From assembly GCA_002393815.1 (NCBI GenBank), contig DGUB01000092.1, positions 1-36,972 on the forward strand: a stretch of DNA of 36,972 bases. Direction: 5' to 3'. Below, piece after piece: positions 14,995 to 23,725 of the stretch. Numbering within the stretch: position 1 is the stretch's first letter; the number at the start of each line of letters is the position of its first letter. The stretch is from Ruminococcus sp. UBA4321. Its GTDB lineage: Bacteria > Bacillota > Clostridia > Oscillospirales > Ruminococcaceae. The notes below the pieces were generated by a model. The model was not told the DNA's origin, did not search any database, and saw nothing but the letters and a program-made list of their open reading frames with translations. A program made the position numbers and the translations under genes.

Positions 14995-16446
14995 TTATTT
15001 CTTTTCTTCATTTGTGATTTTTGCAATCAATTCATCTACAGAATCTCCCGGCACAGGTATGCCCTGTTCTTCCAGAATCTCATCCAGCGTTGCCGGCTTC
15101 TGCTGTATGTGTACAGGTTCCGGCTTTGGTTCCGGTCTGAACTCCGGAACAGGTTCCGGCTTCGGCTCCGGTCTGAATTCCGGAACAGGTTCCGGCTTTG
15201 GTTCCGGTCTGAATTCCGGAACAGGTTCCGGCTTTGGTTCCGGTCTGAACTCCGGAACAGGTTCCGGCTTCGGTTCCGGTCTGAACTCCGGAACAGGTTC
15301 CAGCTTCGGTTCCGGTCTGAACTCCGGAACAGGTTCCAGCTTCCGGATTGGCTTTGCTTTGTTCTGCTTTGGCTCCGGCTTCTTTTCTGGTTCTTCGTCC
15401 TCTTCTTCGTCTTCATCTCCGCCGAACAGCGTACGAATAATAAATACCGGTATCTGTGCGAAAATACCTACTGTACAGCAAAGAATAAATATCACCGGAA
15501 CTGCTGCCAGTCCCATCAGCAGCAGTGTTTCCTGCTGCGGAAAATATTCCGACAGTGAAGGCAGTACAAAGTCTATTACCGTATCCCCGATGATTAAAGC
15601 CGCCAGCGCACCTCCCGATGCATTCGAGAAAAATCTGTGCAGTGCTGTATCGCCTCTCCTGTCACTGTGAAACAGGCTCAGAGTCAACAGTGCAATTATC
15701 AGGGACGGCAGACTCGCCATGCTGTCAAACTGCGGATAACATAATACTCCTCTGTCCGTACAGATATAAACCACTGCCGCTGTCTGCAATCCGCAGACTA
15801 CCAGCAATAACAGAAAATATACTATCCGCTTCGTGTCCTTCGCATACCGGCGCACAAACGCTCCGCCGATAAATCCTGCAAACGGGGACAGCATCTTCAG
15901 CCATACCGGAAGTACATAATATCCCGATACTACAAGCATCGGCTGCAGTGTGCTGACACCTGCCATGACTGCAAGAAATGCCAGCCGCGCATTATAAGTC
16001 TTCAAATCATGAAATGCCGCACTCAGAAACGGCGCAAATAATATCAGCAGAATATACATCCCCGCAAACCGCGCCGTTTCCGTCGCTGTGAAATCACGCA
16101 GAATCGCGAATACATCTTCTTTTGTCAGGTAATCTTCAAATATTACCCTCTGCATCAGAAGCGCACCAAGACTGCTGATAATATAAATATACCCCAGACG
16201 CAGCAGCGGTCTCATGGAACGCCATGAAAGACGCTTCGTACTCAATACATATCCCGTACATGCTGACAACAGCATCGCACCTGATAAACAAAACCATCGT
16301 CCGGCTATCGGCAGCGCACTGTCATAAGTGACCGGCATCTCCATGAATCCTACTGATTTGAAATATTCCAGCCCTAACAGCAGCATCACGCCAAGAACTG
16401 CCATCAAATCCGCACAGAGATATTTGCCTTCTTTTCTTTCTGACAT
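14995..16446 (-). CDS. Membrane acyltransferase-3-like protein with a Pro/Glu repeat tail
   Basis: 483 residues. About 9-10 membrane segments span residues 10 to 345, with the spacing of acyltransferase-3 (OafA-like) integral membrane proteins. The family's N-terminal catalytic His motif is not obvious, so enzyme activity is uncertain. After the last helix comes an acidic stretch (DEDEEEDEEPEKKPEPK), six copies of the 12-residue unit EPVPEFRPEPK(P/L), and a short conserved-looking end (TLDEILEEQGIPVPG... to INEEKK-like residues). The tail would be cytoplasmic or surface-exposed depending on topology. AAGGAGG precedes the ATG. It lies 32 bases after the LRR gene and 14 before ymdB, so all are likely co-transcribed. 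Confidence 0.6.
   Translation of the reverse strand: MSERKEGKYLCADLMAVLGVMLLLGLEYFKSVGFMEMPVTYDSALPIAGRWFCLSGAMLLSACTGYVLSTKRLSWRSMRPLLRLGYIYIISSLGALLMQRVIFEDYLTKEDVFAILRDFTATETARFAGMYILLILFAPFLSAAFHDLKTYNARLAFLAVMAGVSTLQPMLVVSGYYVLPVWLKMLSPFAGFIGGAFVRRYAKDTKRIVYFLLLLVVCGLQTAAVVYICTDRGVLCYPQFDSMASLPSLIIALLTLSLFHSDRRGDTALHRFFSNASGGALAALIIGDTVIDFVLPSLSEYFPQQETLLLMGLAAVPVIFILCCTVGIFAQIPVFIIRTLFGGDEDEEEDEEPEKKPEPKQNKAKPIRKLEPVPEFRPEPKLEPVPEFRPEPKPEPVPEFRPEPKPEPVPEFRPEPKPEPVPEFRPEPKPEPVPEFRPEPKPEPVHIQQKPATLDEILEEQGIPVPGDSVDELIAKITNEEKK
15116..15343. repeat. 36-bp tandem repeat, six copies, in frame
   Basis: Six near-identical 36-base units from 15116 to 15331 plus a partial copy, marked by GGTCTGA at 15134, 15170, 15206, 15242, 15278 and 15314. 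They encode the EPVPEFRPEPK(P/L) repeat on the minus strand. The few differences are synonymous or change Pro to Leu, so the array probably varies in copy number. Confidence 0.95.
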
Positions 16447-16478
16447 TTTTTCCTCCTTGTGTCCTTATTATCTTTTCA

Positions 16479-17588
16479 TCATAATTTCAGCTTTTCTGTG
16501 ATATCCCCATAGCCGAACTTCTCGCGCCGGTAATGCATCAGCAAAAGCTGGATTTCATATTTCCGCATCCCGTTCGCCGCTTTCAGCATGAAATCTATTT
16601 CACTCTCTGTAAAATCATACTTTTCCAGAAGATTTTCCATTGCTTCCGGCTTCCGGATACATATCAGCTCTTTCAGCACTTCTTTTTTCCATTCCGGAAA
16701 GGCATCCAGACAAAACAGATATTTCACATGACTGCAAAAAAAGACGTTCAGCTGCTGACAGAGGGTTTCTTCTTCCAGATTTTCCACCATGTCCTCTATA
16801 ACAATTCTTGTCTGCTCACAGCAGATTTCTTTCCAGTCTTTCTGGTACAGTTCTGCTATAATTTCTGTAAGTTCAAACCGCAGGGCAAACAGCGAAAGCA
16901 GATATTCACGACAATATGAGGGCGTTTCAAACAGTGCCAGCCCGAATTTTTCCGGAAATTCGCCTGTCTGCAAAACTGAAATTACATCATTGATTAATTT
17001 TTCATATTCTAACAAAGCAGGAATGTCTTCCAGCATAAAGTCAATTTCCTCTTCATCTGGAATATATACAGAATATTGTTTCTGCTCTGTATAAAGATGC
17101 AGTTTTGTGAGCAAAAATGTTTCTACAGAAATCTGCTGATATGCATAGAAACTCAGTTCCTCTATCTTTGCCGAAATATCTGCTGTTTCTACCGTGGGCG
17201 GCAATATCAGATGCTTCAAACCGGAAGGCACAAATATCAGCTCCGTCAAATCCGGATTATAAACTGCTCCGTTCCAGACTGTCACACCCGATTCCGGGGA
17301 CAGTTCTATCTGTTCCAGACTGCGGCAGCCGTTCAGCCAGCTTCGGTCAAATGCCGCTGTTCCAAGCATCACAAACCTTTTCAGCCGCATACACCCGGAA
17401 CATACATTCCGCCCGATTCTCTCAACTGATGCCGGAATTACCAGTTCTTCCAGATAGTCACAGCCTTCAAATGCCCGGTCACCGATTTCCTTCACGCTGT
17501 CTGGTATCGTCACACTGTCCAGTGTCCGCATGTCCAGATATGCCCCTGCTGAAATCTTCTCTGTCCCTTCCGGAATGTGCAGATTCAT
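16479..17588 (-). CDS. Cytoplasmic BspA-type leucine-rich-repeat protein
   Basis: 369 residues without signal peptide or membrane segment. Residues 1-120 hold several LRR_5/BspA-type repeats (SVTIPDSVKEIGDRAFEGC, LVIPASVERIGRNVCSGC). The C-terminal two thirds are helical and hydrophilic (e.g. EEEIDFMLEDIPALLEYEKL; repeated FMLKAANGMRKYEIQLLLMH-like helices) and resemble no family I know. BspA repeats usually occur in secreted proteins, so a cytoplasmic copy with a helical extension is unusual. The start overlaps the CYTH stop (ATGA) with GGAGG upstream, so translation is coupled to the CYTH gene. Confidence 0.7.
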   Translation of the reverse strand: MNLHIPEGTEKISAGAYLDMRTLDSVTIPDSVKEIGDRAFEGCDYLEELVIPASVERIGRNVCSGCMRLKRFVMLGTAAFDRSWLNGCRSLEQIELSPESGVTVWNGAVYNPDLTELIFVPSGLKHLILPPTVETADISAKIEELSFYAYQQISVETFLLTKLHLYTEQKQYSVYIPDEEEIDFMLEDIPALLEYEKLINDVISVLQTGEFPEKFGLALFETPSYCREYLLSLFALRFELTEIIAELYQKDWKEICCEQTRIVIEDMVENLEEETLCQQLNVFFCSHVKYLFCLDAFPEWKKEVLKELICIRKPEAMENLLEKYDFTESEIDFMLKAANGMRKYEIQLLLMHYRREKFGYGDITEKLKL

Positions 17589-18103
17589 TCTGCTTCCTCC
17601 GGAAATCTTAAACTCATCGACAGCGAAAAATTACTGTAGCCCGGCTTATCTGTCACTTCTGCAATCACTTCCAGCCATTCCGGCAGTGCAACCGGCGTTT
17701 CTATCGCCGGCAGCTCCACTTCTGCTGTTGCATATCTTTCACTGAATTCATAAATATCAATTTCCAATACCTGATTCTGATAGGGAATACAGCAGCGTAC
17801 TTTCTGTATGCTTTTCTGCTCCGGTGCGGCTTCTTTCAGTAATTTCAGATACTGCGATTCCGGAATCTTGTCTTCCAGTTCTATCCGCTCCCCGAAACTG
17901 ATTTTCTTCTTGCGCGTATAGGTATATTCCCAGTTTCCTGCGCTTCCGCGCTTCCGTACTCTCCTCCCGAAGCCTGTACCATCTTCTTTCAGATATGTCT
18001 GTGTGATTTCCGTCGCACGACAGCCCGGAATTGCTTTCAGTTCTTCCAGTTCCGGCTTCTTTATCAGATATTTCCGTTCAATTTCTTTCGGCAACTCTTT
18101 CAT
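17585..18103 (-). CDS. CYTH-domain protein (triphosphate tunnel metalloenzyme)
   Basis: 172 residues. The N-terminal ExExK signature is E7-I-E9-R-K11 (EIERKYLI), followed by alternating charged strands: FGRRVRKRG, YTYTRKK, RIELEDKI and LEIDIYEF. These build the beta-tunnel that binds triphosphate substrates with Mg2+ or Mn2+. Bacterial members act on inorganic triphosphate, thiamine triphosphate or adenylate-cyclase-type substrates; the exact one cannot be told here. The start at 18103 follows AAAGGGA and gives MKELPKEIERK; the longer frame from 18151 lies inside the thioesterase gene. One base separates it from the thioesterase stop. Confidence 0.88.
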   Translation of the reverse strand: MKELPKEIERKYLIKKPELEELKAIPGCRATEITQTYLKEDGTGFGRRVRKRGSAGNWEYTYTRKKKISFGERIELEDKIPESQYLKLLKEAAPEQKSIQKVRCCIPYQNQVLEIDIYEFSERYATAEVELPAIETPVALPEWLEVIAEVTDKPGYSNFSLSMSLRFPEEAE

Positions 18104-18104
18104 A

Positions 18105-18500
18105 TTACATAATCCCTTTGGTGTCTGTCTTGTTCTGGAATTTATCGGCATGTACTACAAAACGCCTGTGCGTTCCGTGTCCGATTTCGCCGATATCATC
18201 ACGCGCACTTACTTTAAATACAATCTCCCGTCCGTTCGCTTCGATAATCTCTGCTTCGGCATAGACTGTCATTCCCATCGGCGTGGAGGAAGTATGCTCA
18301 ATATGCAGTGATGTGCCGACTGTTGTCTCGTTCTCATCCAGAAAAGGCTTCACTGCTGCACATGCTGCTTCTTCCATCAGTGCCGCCATCGACGGCGTCG
18401 CAAAGACTTTCAGTGAACCGCTTCCCACTGCGATTGCCAATTTATCTGTTGTCACTCTTGTGTAAACTTCGGCTGTTTCACCAACTAAAATTTCTTTCAT
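18105..18500 (-). CDS. Hotdog-fold thioesterase, FlK-like
   Basis: 131 residues. Features of the fluoroacetyl-CoA-thioesterase-like group: VFATPSMAALMEEAA (about 33-47) carries Thr and Glu at the catalytic positions, and GTSLHIEHTSSTPMGMTVYA (about 63-82) carries the active-site His. It probably hydrolyses or binds an acyl-CoA, with substrate unknown; activity on fluoroacetyl-CoA is not implied. AAGGAG is well placed upstream. It sits between the HD and CYTH genes in a tight minus-strand operon. Confidence 0.85.
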   Translation of the reverse strand: MKEILVGETAEVYTRVTTDKLAIAVGSGSLKVFATPSMAALMEEAACAAVKPFLDENETTVGTSLHIEHTSSTPMGMTVYAEAEIIEANGREIVFKVSARDDIGEIGHGTHRRFVVHADKFQNKTDTKGIM

Positions 18501-18518
18501 GCTTTTTTTCTCCTTTTC

Positions 18519-19115
18519 TTACTCCAGCAGCATTCCGGCGGATTTTGCCGCTTCAATGATTTCTTTCGCAAATTCGCCGATTCGCTCGCTTCCGGCATCA
18601 GTTACCCCAAAATTCCGCGCTTCTACCTGCGCCGCATGAATTCCGTGCTTCTTCCACGAAATGCCGCCTTTCGTATAATTCAGCAGCATCGGATGAATCC
18701 TGTCCAGTGCGTTCGCAAATTTCGCCTCCGGCGTTTCCCGTGCCTCGAATTCTTCCCATAATCCACGGTATTCCCGGCTCTGCTCCTCCGGCAGTAACGC
18801 AAATATCCGGTCTGCTGCTTTCCGTTCGCGCTCCGCTTTGGTCTGATTCCCGGCTTCGTCATAACAATACGTATCCCCGGCATCTATCTCAACAACATCA
18901 TGCATCAGCACCATTTTCATCACATGCAGAACATCTACTTTCTCCCGCGCATGTTCCGCTAAAATACACGCCATCACCGCAAGATGAAAGCTATGCTCCG
19001 CATCATTCTCCTGACGGTCTTCGTGCAGTACCAGAGTCTGCCGGTAAATATTCTTTAATTTATCCAGTTCTAAAATAAACGCTATCTGCTGCGAAAATCT
19101 GTCCATCTTCCTCAC
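18519..19115 (-). CDS. HD-domain phosphohydrolase, YfbR/HDDC2-like
   Basis: 198 residues. HD-superfamily metal ligands are visible: H41 (DAEHSFHLA), H72-D73 (LMHDVVEIDAGD) and D138 (NALDRIHP). This set matches the 5'-deoxynucleotidase YfbR/HDDC2 group, so dephosphorylation of nucleoside monophosphates is a reasonable guess. The GTG at 19115 overlaps the upstream stop (GTGA). An ATG at 19106 is an alternative but has its GAGG only three bases away. Part of the proS operon. Confidence 0.85.
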   Translation of the reverse strand: MRKMDRFSQQIAFILELDKLKNIYRQTLVLHEDRQENDAEHSFHLAVMACILAEHAREKVDVLHVMKMVLMHDVVEIDAGDTYCYDEAGNQTKAERERKAADRIFALLPEEQSREYRGLWEEFEARETPEAKFANALDRIHPMLLNYTKGGISWKKHGIHAAQVEARNFGVTDAGSERIGEFAKEIIEAAKSAGMLLE

Positions 19116-20674
19116 CCCAGCAAATTCATCTGTTCTTTCTTTTCCAGAATCCGGCTCACACTTTCGTTAATCCGGTCTTCTGATATCCAGCCGTTCTCTA
19201 CTGCGACTTCTATCGCCTGTACCGATTCTGTCAGATTGACCGGCATCAGAATGACATCCACGCCTGCCTGTACTGCCAGTACTGCCGCTTCTCCGGCACT
19301 GTAACTCCCGGAAATTGTGTTCATTTGAAATGAATCCGTCACAATCAGACCCGAAAATCCAAGCTCATTCCTCAGCCAGTCCGTACAAACGACATGCGAC
19401 AGACAGGACGGCAAACCGTCTCCGGCTCCTGTCACTATCTGGTGACTCACCATCACAAAATCCGTTCCGGCAGATATCCCCGACTGAAACGGAATAAATT
19501 CTGCATTTCTTAACTCGTCCAGACTTCTGTCTATGATAATCTTATCATCATAGTGTGCGTTTCCGTTTTCCGCACCAAGCCCCGGAAAATGCTTCAAAGT
19601 CGCGGAAACTCCCACGCTCTGCAAGCCGCTGACAACTCCGCTGACCATGTTCCCGACCACTTCCGGGTCAGAACTGAATATCCGGTTTCCCAGTTCGTTG
19701 CCGCTGTTCAGATTGACATCCGCTACCGGCGCAAAATCTACATTAAACCCGAACTGCTGAATTTCACTGCCGAGTGTCTGCCCTATCCAGTAAGCTTCAT
19801 TCCAGTCGTTCCGGCTTCCGTATTCCTGCATTGGACTCAGTTTCGTCGTTCCCAGCTTCTTCGCGCACCGCGCGACCAGTCCGCCTTCTTCATCTACCGC
19901 AAGAAACATGCCGATTCCTGTGTCACGCGCATATGCCTGCGTATTCGACAGCATCCCTGAAGCCTGACTCCGGCTGACAAGATTATCTCCGAAATAAATG
20001 ATTCCGCCCACCGGCTGTGCATAAATACTCTGCTGTGTCGTGATTCCGGCGGCTGTCGCCGTTCCCACTCCGGTCAGCAGTTCCGGCGTGACGATAAACA
20101 TCTGATAAATTTTCTGTTCCAGTGTCATCTGGCTCAGAATTTCCTGTGCATTGCCTGTCAGATGCACTACTGCCGGTTCTGTCTCCGTTTCTTCCGGTTC
20201 CGTCTCTGTCGGCGCGGCGGTCTGAATTATCGGGTCTGTTGTCACTGTCGCGGTCGTCGTCTGCCGCGCAGCTGTCTGCCTCGATACCGCTGTCGTCCGC
20301 TTTGTGTTTCCGCCGCCGCCGCTGTTGACATAATAATACACAATTACTGTTTCTTCCGGATTTTCTTCATCACGCACGACTTCCGTGGAAACAATTTCCG
20401 TTCCCGTCTGTAAGGTTGTTGTCACTGATGTGCTTGTCGTCGTCTGTACCGTTGTTGTTGATGTTGTCGTCGTTTCTGATACCGTACTCGTTCCAGCTGG
20501 TTTCCGTGAGGTCATCCGAGTTGTCTCCGTTCCGGATTCTTCTTCCGGAACTGTTGTTTCAGCTTCCGCCGTCTGCGACGCTTCCGGAATTTCTATCTGC
20601 TCCTGTTCAATCCGCTTTCCGCATCCTGTACACAGAAACAGACAGAATATTATCATCAGTTTCCGGAATTTCAT
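19112..20674 (-). CDS. Glycoside hydrolase family 3 lipoprotein (NagZ-like beta-N-acetylhexosaminidase)
   Basis: About 520 residues. The ATG at 20674 gives MKFRKLMIIFCLFLCTGC, a lipoprotein signal with lipobox; the open frame to 20737 lies inside proS. A Thr/Ser-rich linker (about residues 45-150) separates the anchor from the catalytic domain. GH3/NagZ hallmarks are FLAVDEEGGLVARC, KHFPGLGAENGNAHYD with the dyad His, and VTDSFQMNTIS with the nucleophile Asp. It probably releases N-acetylhexosamines from cell-wall fragments or glycans outside the membrane, and Gram-positive NagZ enzymes are often exported like this. One base separates it from proS. Confidence 0.9.
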   Translation of the reverse strand: MKFRKLMIIFCLFLCTGCGKRIEQEQIEIPEASQTAEAETTVPEEESGTETTRMTSRKPAGTSTVSETTTTSTTTVQTTTSTSVTTTLQTGTEIVSTEVVRDEENPEETVIVYYYVNSGGGGNTKRTTAVSRQTAARQTTTATVTTDPIIQTAAPTETEPEETETEPAVVHLTGNAQEILSQMTLEQKIYQMFIVTPELLTGVGTATAAGITTQQSIYAQPVGGIIYFGDNLVSRSQASGMLSNTQAYARDTGIGMFLAVDEEGGLVARCAKKLGTTKLSPMQEYGSRNDWNEAYWIGQTLGSEIQQFGFNVDFAPVADVNLNSGNELGNRIFSSDPEVVGNMVSGVVSGLQSVGVSATLKHFPGLGAENGNAHYDDKIIIDRSLDELRNAEFIPFQSGISAGTDFVMVSHQIVTGAGDGLPSCLSHVVCTDWLRNELGFSGLIVTDSFQMNTISGSYSAGEAAVLAVQAGVDVILMPVNLTESVQAIEVAVENGWISEDRINESVSRILEKKEQMNLLG

Positions 20675-20675
20675 C

Positions 20676-22118
20676 TTAATATGCCTTGCCCCAGAGTACC
20701 ATGTGCTTTGCAGGCTTTCCGCAGCAGACACATACATCAGATATCTGCTTCTGCTCTAACGGAATGCATCTTGAACCTGCTCCCGTCTGTGCCTTCACTT
20801 CATCTTCACAGGCTTCTTCTCCGCACCACATCGCTTCGATAAAGCCATCTCCCTGTTCCAGTGCCTGATTGATTTCATCAATCGTCCGGCACTGATAGGT
20901 TCTTTTATTCCGGTTTTCCAGTGCCGCCTGATATAAGCCGTCATGTACTTCCTGTAACTTCTTCTGTACGCTCTCTATCAGCGTATCCAGTGAAATGCTC
21001 GTCTTTTCCCCATTGTGACGCGCTGCAATCACACACTGATTTGCTTCAATATCGCGGGGCCCGATTTCTACACGCACCGGAACTCCCTTCATCTCGTATT
21101 CTGCAAACTTCCAGCCCGGTGAATTTTCAGAATCATCCAGTTTCACGCGAATTCCGGCATCTTTCAGCTGCTGATACAGCTCGGATGCCTTTTCCAGTAC
21201 ACCAGGCTTATGCATTGCCGCAGGTACGATGACTACCTGAATCGGTGCGACTGCCGGCGGCAGTACTAATCCGTTATTATCACCATGTGTCATGATAATC
21301 GCGCCGATTAATCTCGTCGTTACGCCCCAGCTTGTCTGGTGCGGATACTGTAATTTGTTATCCTTTCCGGCATACTGAATGTCAAATGCTTTCGCAAAGC
21401 CATCACCAAAATAATGCGATGTGCCTGCCTGCAATGCCTTGCCGTCATGCATCAGGGCTTCTATTGCATAAGTCGAAACTGCTCCGGCAAATTTATCGCT
21501 TTCTGTCTTCTTGCCCTGTACGACAGGAATCGCCAGTGCATCTACACAGAATTTGGTATACACATTCAGCATTCTTTCTGTTTCTTCGATTGCTTCTTCC
21601 GCTGTTGCGTGAATCGTATGCCCCTCCTGCCATAAAAATTCTCTGGAACGCAGGAAAGGTCTGGTCGTCTTTTCCCATCTTACCACGCTGACCCACTGAT
21701 TGTACAGCTTCGGCAAATCTCTGTAAGAATGCACCGTCTGTGCATAATGCTCACAGAACAGCGTTTCCGAAGTCGGACGCACACATAATCTTTCTTCTAA
21801 TTTATCATTTCCGCCGTGTGTGACCCATGCCACTTCCGGCGCAAAACCTTCCACATGGTCTTTTTCCTTCTGCAACAGCGATTCCGGTATGAACATCGGC
21901 ATACATACGTTTTCATGCCCCGTTTCCTTGAACATGCCGTCCAATATCCTCTGCATGTTCTCCCAGATTGCATACCCATAAGGTCTGATAACCATACACC
22001 CTTTCACGCTCGTGTAAGAAATCAGTTCTGCTTTCTTTACAATATCTGTGTACCACTGCGCGAAATCTTCATCCATAGAAGTAATCGCTTCTACATTCTT
22101 CTTGTCCTGCTTTGCCAT
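20676..22118 (-). CDS. proS: Prolyl-tRNA synthetase, short (archaeal/eukaryote-like) type
   Basis: 480 residues, class II synthetase without the editing insertion of the long bacterial form. Motif 1 region [14 protein letters not shown] (about 44-57), motif 2 [17 protein letters not shown] (about 155-171) and motif 3 near the [17 protein letters not shown] segment are intact. The C-terminal zinc-binding-like region has paired cysteines ([19 protein letters not shown]) and the protein ends in the tyrosine typical of this type. AAAGGA precedes the ATG. A small membrane-protein gene with a consensus promoter lies just upstream, and the GH3 gene starts one base after the stop. Confidence 0.97.
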   Translation of the reverse strand: MAKQDKKNVEAITSMDEDFAQWYTDIVKKAELISYTSVKGCMVIRPYGYAIWENMQRILDGMFKETGHENVCMPMFIPESLLQKEKDHVEGFAPEVAWVTHGGNDKLEERLCVRPTSETLFCEHYAQTVHSYRDLPKLYNQWVSVVRWEKTTRPFLRSREFLWQEGHTIHATAEEAIEETERMLNVYTKFCVDALAIPVVQGKKTESDKFAGAVSTYAIEALMHDGKALQAGTSHYFGDGFAKAFDIQYAGKDNKLQYPHQTSWGVTTRLIGAIIMTHGDNNGLVLPPAVAPIQVVIVPAAMHKPGVLEKASELYQQLKDAGIRVKLDDSENSPGWKFAEYEMKGVPVRVEIGPRDIEANQCVIAARHNGEKTSISLDTLIESVQKKLQEVHDGLYQAALENRNKRTYQCRTIDEINQALEQGDGFIEAMWCGEEACEDEVKAQTGAGSRCIPLEQKQISDVCVCCGKPAKHMVLWGKAY

Positions 22119-22144
22119 AATTCAAAATTTCCTTTCTTGACTTA

Positions 22145-22405
22145 TCATTTCTTCCGGCGGACAACCGCTTTCTTCTTCGGCTGTTCCTGCTCCGGCGGCA
22201 GTTCGTATATCGAACGTACCTGATATTCTTCTTTCGTCTGCGGATGCTGTACAGTATTCTCTTTTCTGTGCGCTTCTTTCCACTTGTCAATAGATTCCGC
22301 CATCTTCGGCGTGAATACCGCCGCCAGAAATATCAGCGCAAATACCCCCAGACATTTTACCCCGAACCGCAGTATTAAACCAATATCAATTGTATTCTCT
22401 AACAT
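22145..22405 (-). CDS. Small single-pass membrane protein, unknown
   Basis: 86 residues: one hydrophobic segment (about 9-29, LILRFGVKCLGVFALIFLA) and a charged tail ending PKKKAVVRRKK. No family recognised. It is considered real because a consensus promoter lies 19 bases upstream of its ATG, an AAAGGG Shine-Dalgarno is 9 bases before the start, and proS follows 26 bases after it. It is probably the first gene of the proS operon. Confidence 0.7.
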   Translation of the reverse strand: MLENTIDIGLILRFGVKCLGVFALIFLAAVFTPKMAESIDKWKEAHRKENTVQHPQTKEEYQVRSIYELPPEQEQPKKKAVVRRKK

Positions 22406-22423
22406 ATCTGTCAGCCCTTTGCT

Positions 22424-22452
22424 ATTATATCATACTGACACTTTCCTGTCAA
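22424..22452 (-). promoter_or_regulatory. Consensus SigA promoter of the proS operon
   Basis: Minus strand: TTGACA (22452-22447), a 17-base spacer and TATAAT (22429-22424), matching at all twelve positions. The -35 box overlaps the stop codon of the upstream dehydratase-type gene (22451-22449), and the leader to the ATG at 22405 is only about 10-15 bases. Confidence 0.9.
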
Positions 22453-23696
22453 CTGCCCGAAATCCGTGCGTTCGCAAGCATCAGCTTGATTCTGTTCTCC
22501 TGATTCACACGCGTTGCACCCGGGTCATAGTCTATCGCGATAATATTCGCATCCGGATAGCGTTCCTTAATCGCACGGCTCATGCCCTTCGCAATAATAT
22601 GATTCGGCAGACATCCAAACGGCTGTGTACAGATGATATTTTCCGTTCCGCTCTCTGCCAGTGCGCCCATTTCTGCCGGAATCAGCCAGCCTTCACCCAT
22701 GTTTACCCCTAAACTGATATACTGCTCGACAGAATGCAGCAAATGCTCAAAATCATGCTGCGGTCGGAATACCCCGTGGTCTGTTATCAGCTTTACCACT
22801 TTGCGCTGCTCCGCCAGAAACATCTTGTAAAATCCGCGGTATACCGGCGTTGCGGCTGTGTACTTCCCGTAAAGCTTCGCTTCATTCGCTTTGTTATACA
22901 AGTAATACAGCACAAATTCCATCAGCGACGGCACAACCGGCTCACAGCCTTCCGAAATCAGAAAATCTTCCAGATGATTGTTCCCCAGCGGCGAGTATTT
23001 TACATAAATCTCCCCGACAATCCCCACACGGATTTTTGATACCCCGGAACGCGGTATCTTCGCAAAATCTTCCAGCATCATCTGATAATATTTCTTCGTG
23101 TGAACATAATCATTGCTGTCCAGTATCTTCTTTACCCGTTCTATCCACTTGCGGAGCATCTTTTCCGATGCCCCCTTCATCAGCTCGTATGAACGGCACT
23201 GGTTATACAGCATCTGCAGCATGTCCGCATAGCCGATTCCGTACAGAATCCGCACAAGCTCCGAGGTGCTGATATGCCACCCGTTTTCCGGGTCTTTCTC
23301 CATGCCGACAAAATTCAGCGAAATTACAGGCACCTGCGGAAACGTATCTTTCAATGCTTTTCTTAACAAATAAATATAATTCGAGGCTCTGCATCCGCCG
23401 CCCGTCTGCGGCAGCATCAATGCCACTTTATCCGGGTCGTACCTTCCGCTTTTCAGGGCTTCCATAAACTGCCCGATACATAATAACGCCGGATAACATG
23501 TGTCATTATGCACATTCTTCAAGCCTTCGTTAATCACCGCTTTCGATTCACTGTGCAGAACTTCCGCCTTGTACCCGTATATCCCGAAAATATGCACCAT
23601 CAGTTCAAAATGAATCTCCAGCATGGTCGGTATCAGAATTGTATGTGTCGCTTTCATCTCTTTCGTGAAAATCGGATAATCTCGTTCCTTTTCCAA
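22449..23696 (-). CDS. 2-Hydroxyacyl-CoA dehydratase-family protein (subunit-like, stand-alone)
   Basis: 415 residues. Conserved pattern of the 2-hydroxyacyl-CoA dehydratase D-type domain that accompanies large activases: NDTCYPALLCIGQFMEAL (about 63-80), LPQTGGGCRASNY (about 94-106), GEIYVKYSPLGNN, and near the end CTQPFGCLPNHI with IDYDPGATRVNQENRI. The cysteines probably hold an iron-sulfur cluster. TTG is the start: AAAGGAG stands 7 bases upstream, and the first ATG is 13 codons further in. In many Clostridia this segment is fused to the activase; here it is separate, 29 bases behind it. The substrate is unknown. Confidence 0.85.
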   Translation of the reverse strand: MEKERDYPIFTKEMKATHTILIPTMLEIHFELMVHIFGIYGYKAEVLHSESKAVINEGLKNVHNDTCYPALLCIGQFMEALKSGRYDPDKVALMLPQTGGGCRASNYIYLLRKALKDTFPQVPVISLNFVGMEKDPENGWHISTSELVRILYGIGYADMLQMLYNQCRSYELMKGASEKMLRKWIERVKKILDSNDYVHTKKYYQMMLEDFAKIPRSGVSKIRVGIVGEIYVKYSPLGNNHLEDFLISEGCEPVVPSLMEFVLYYLYNKANEAKLYGKYTAATPVYRGFYKMFLAEQRKVVKLITDHGVFRPQHDFEHLLHSVEQYISLGVNMGEGWLIPAEMGALAESGTENIICTQPFGCLPNHIIAKGMSRAIKERYPDANIIAIDYDPGATRVNQENRIKLMLANARISGS

Positions 23697-23725
23697 AAAT
23701 ATTCTCCTTTCTTCTTCAAAATTTT

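Noticed and set aside
15116..15343. Regularly spaced 36-bp repeats that could suggest a CRISPR array
   Set aside because: The units are directly adjacent with no unique spacers, stay in frame and encode a Pro/Glu repeat in a membrane protein. No cas genes are nearby.
15014..15670. Plus-strand open frame of 218 codons rich in Gly and Ser
   Set aside because: It is the antisense of the repeat-bearing membrane protein, kept open by the repeat composition. It has no Shine-Dalgarno and only low-complexity sequence.
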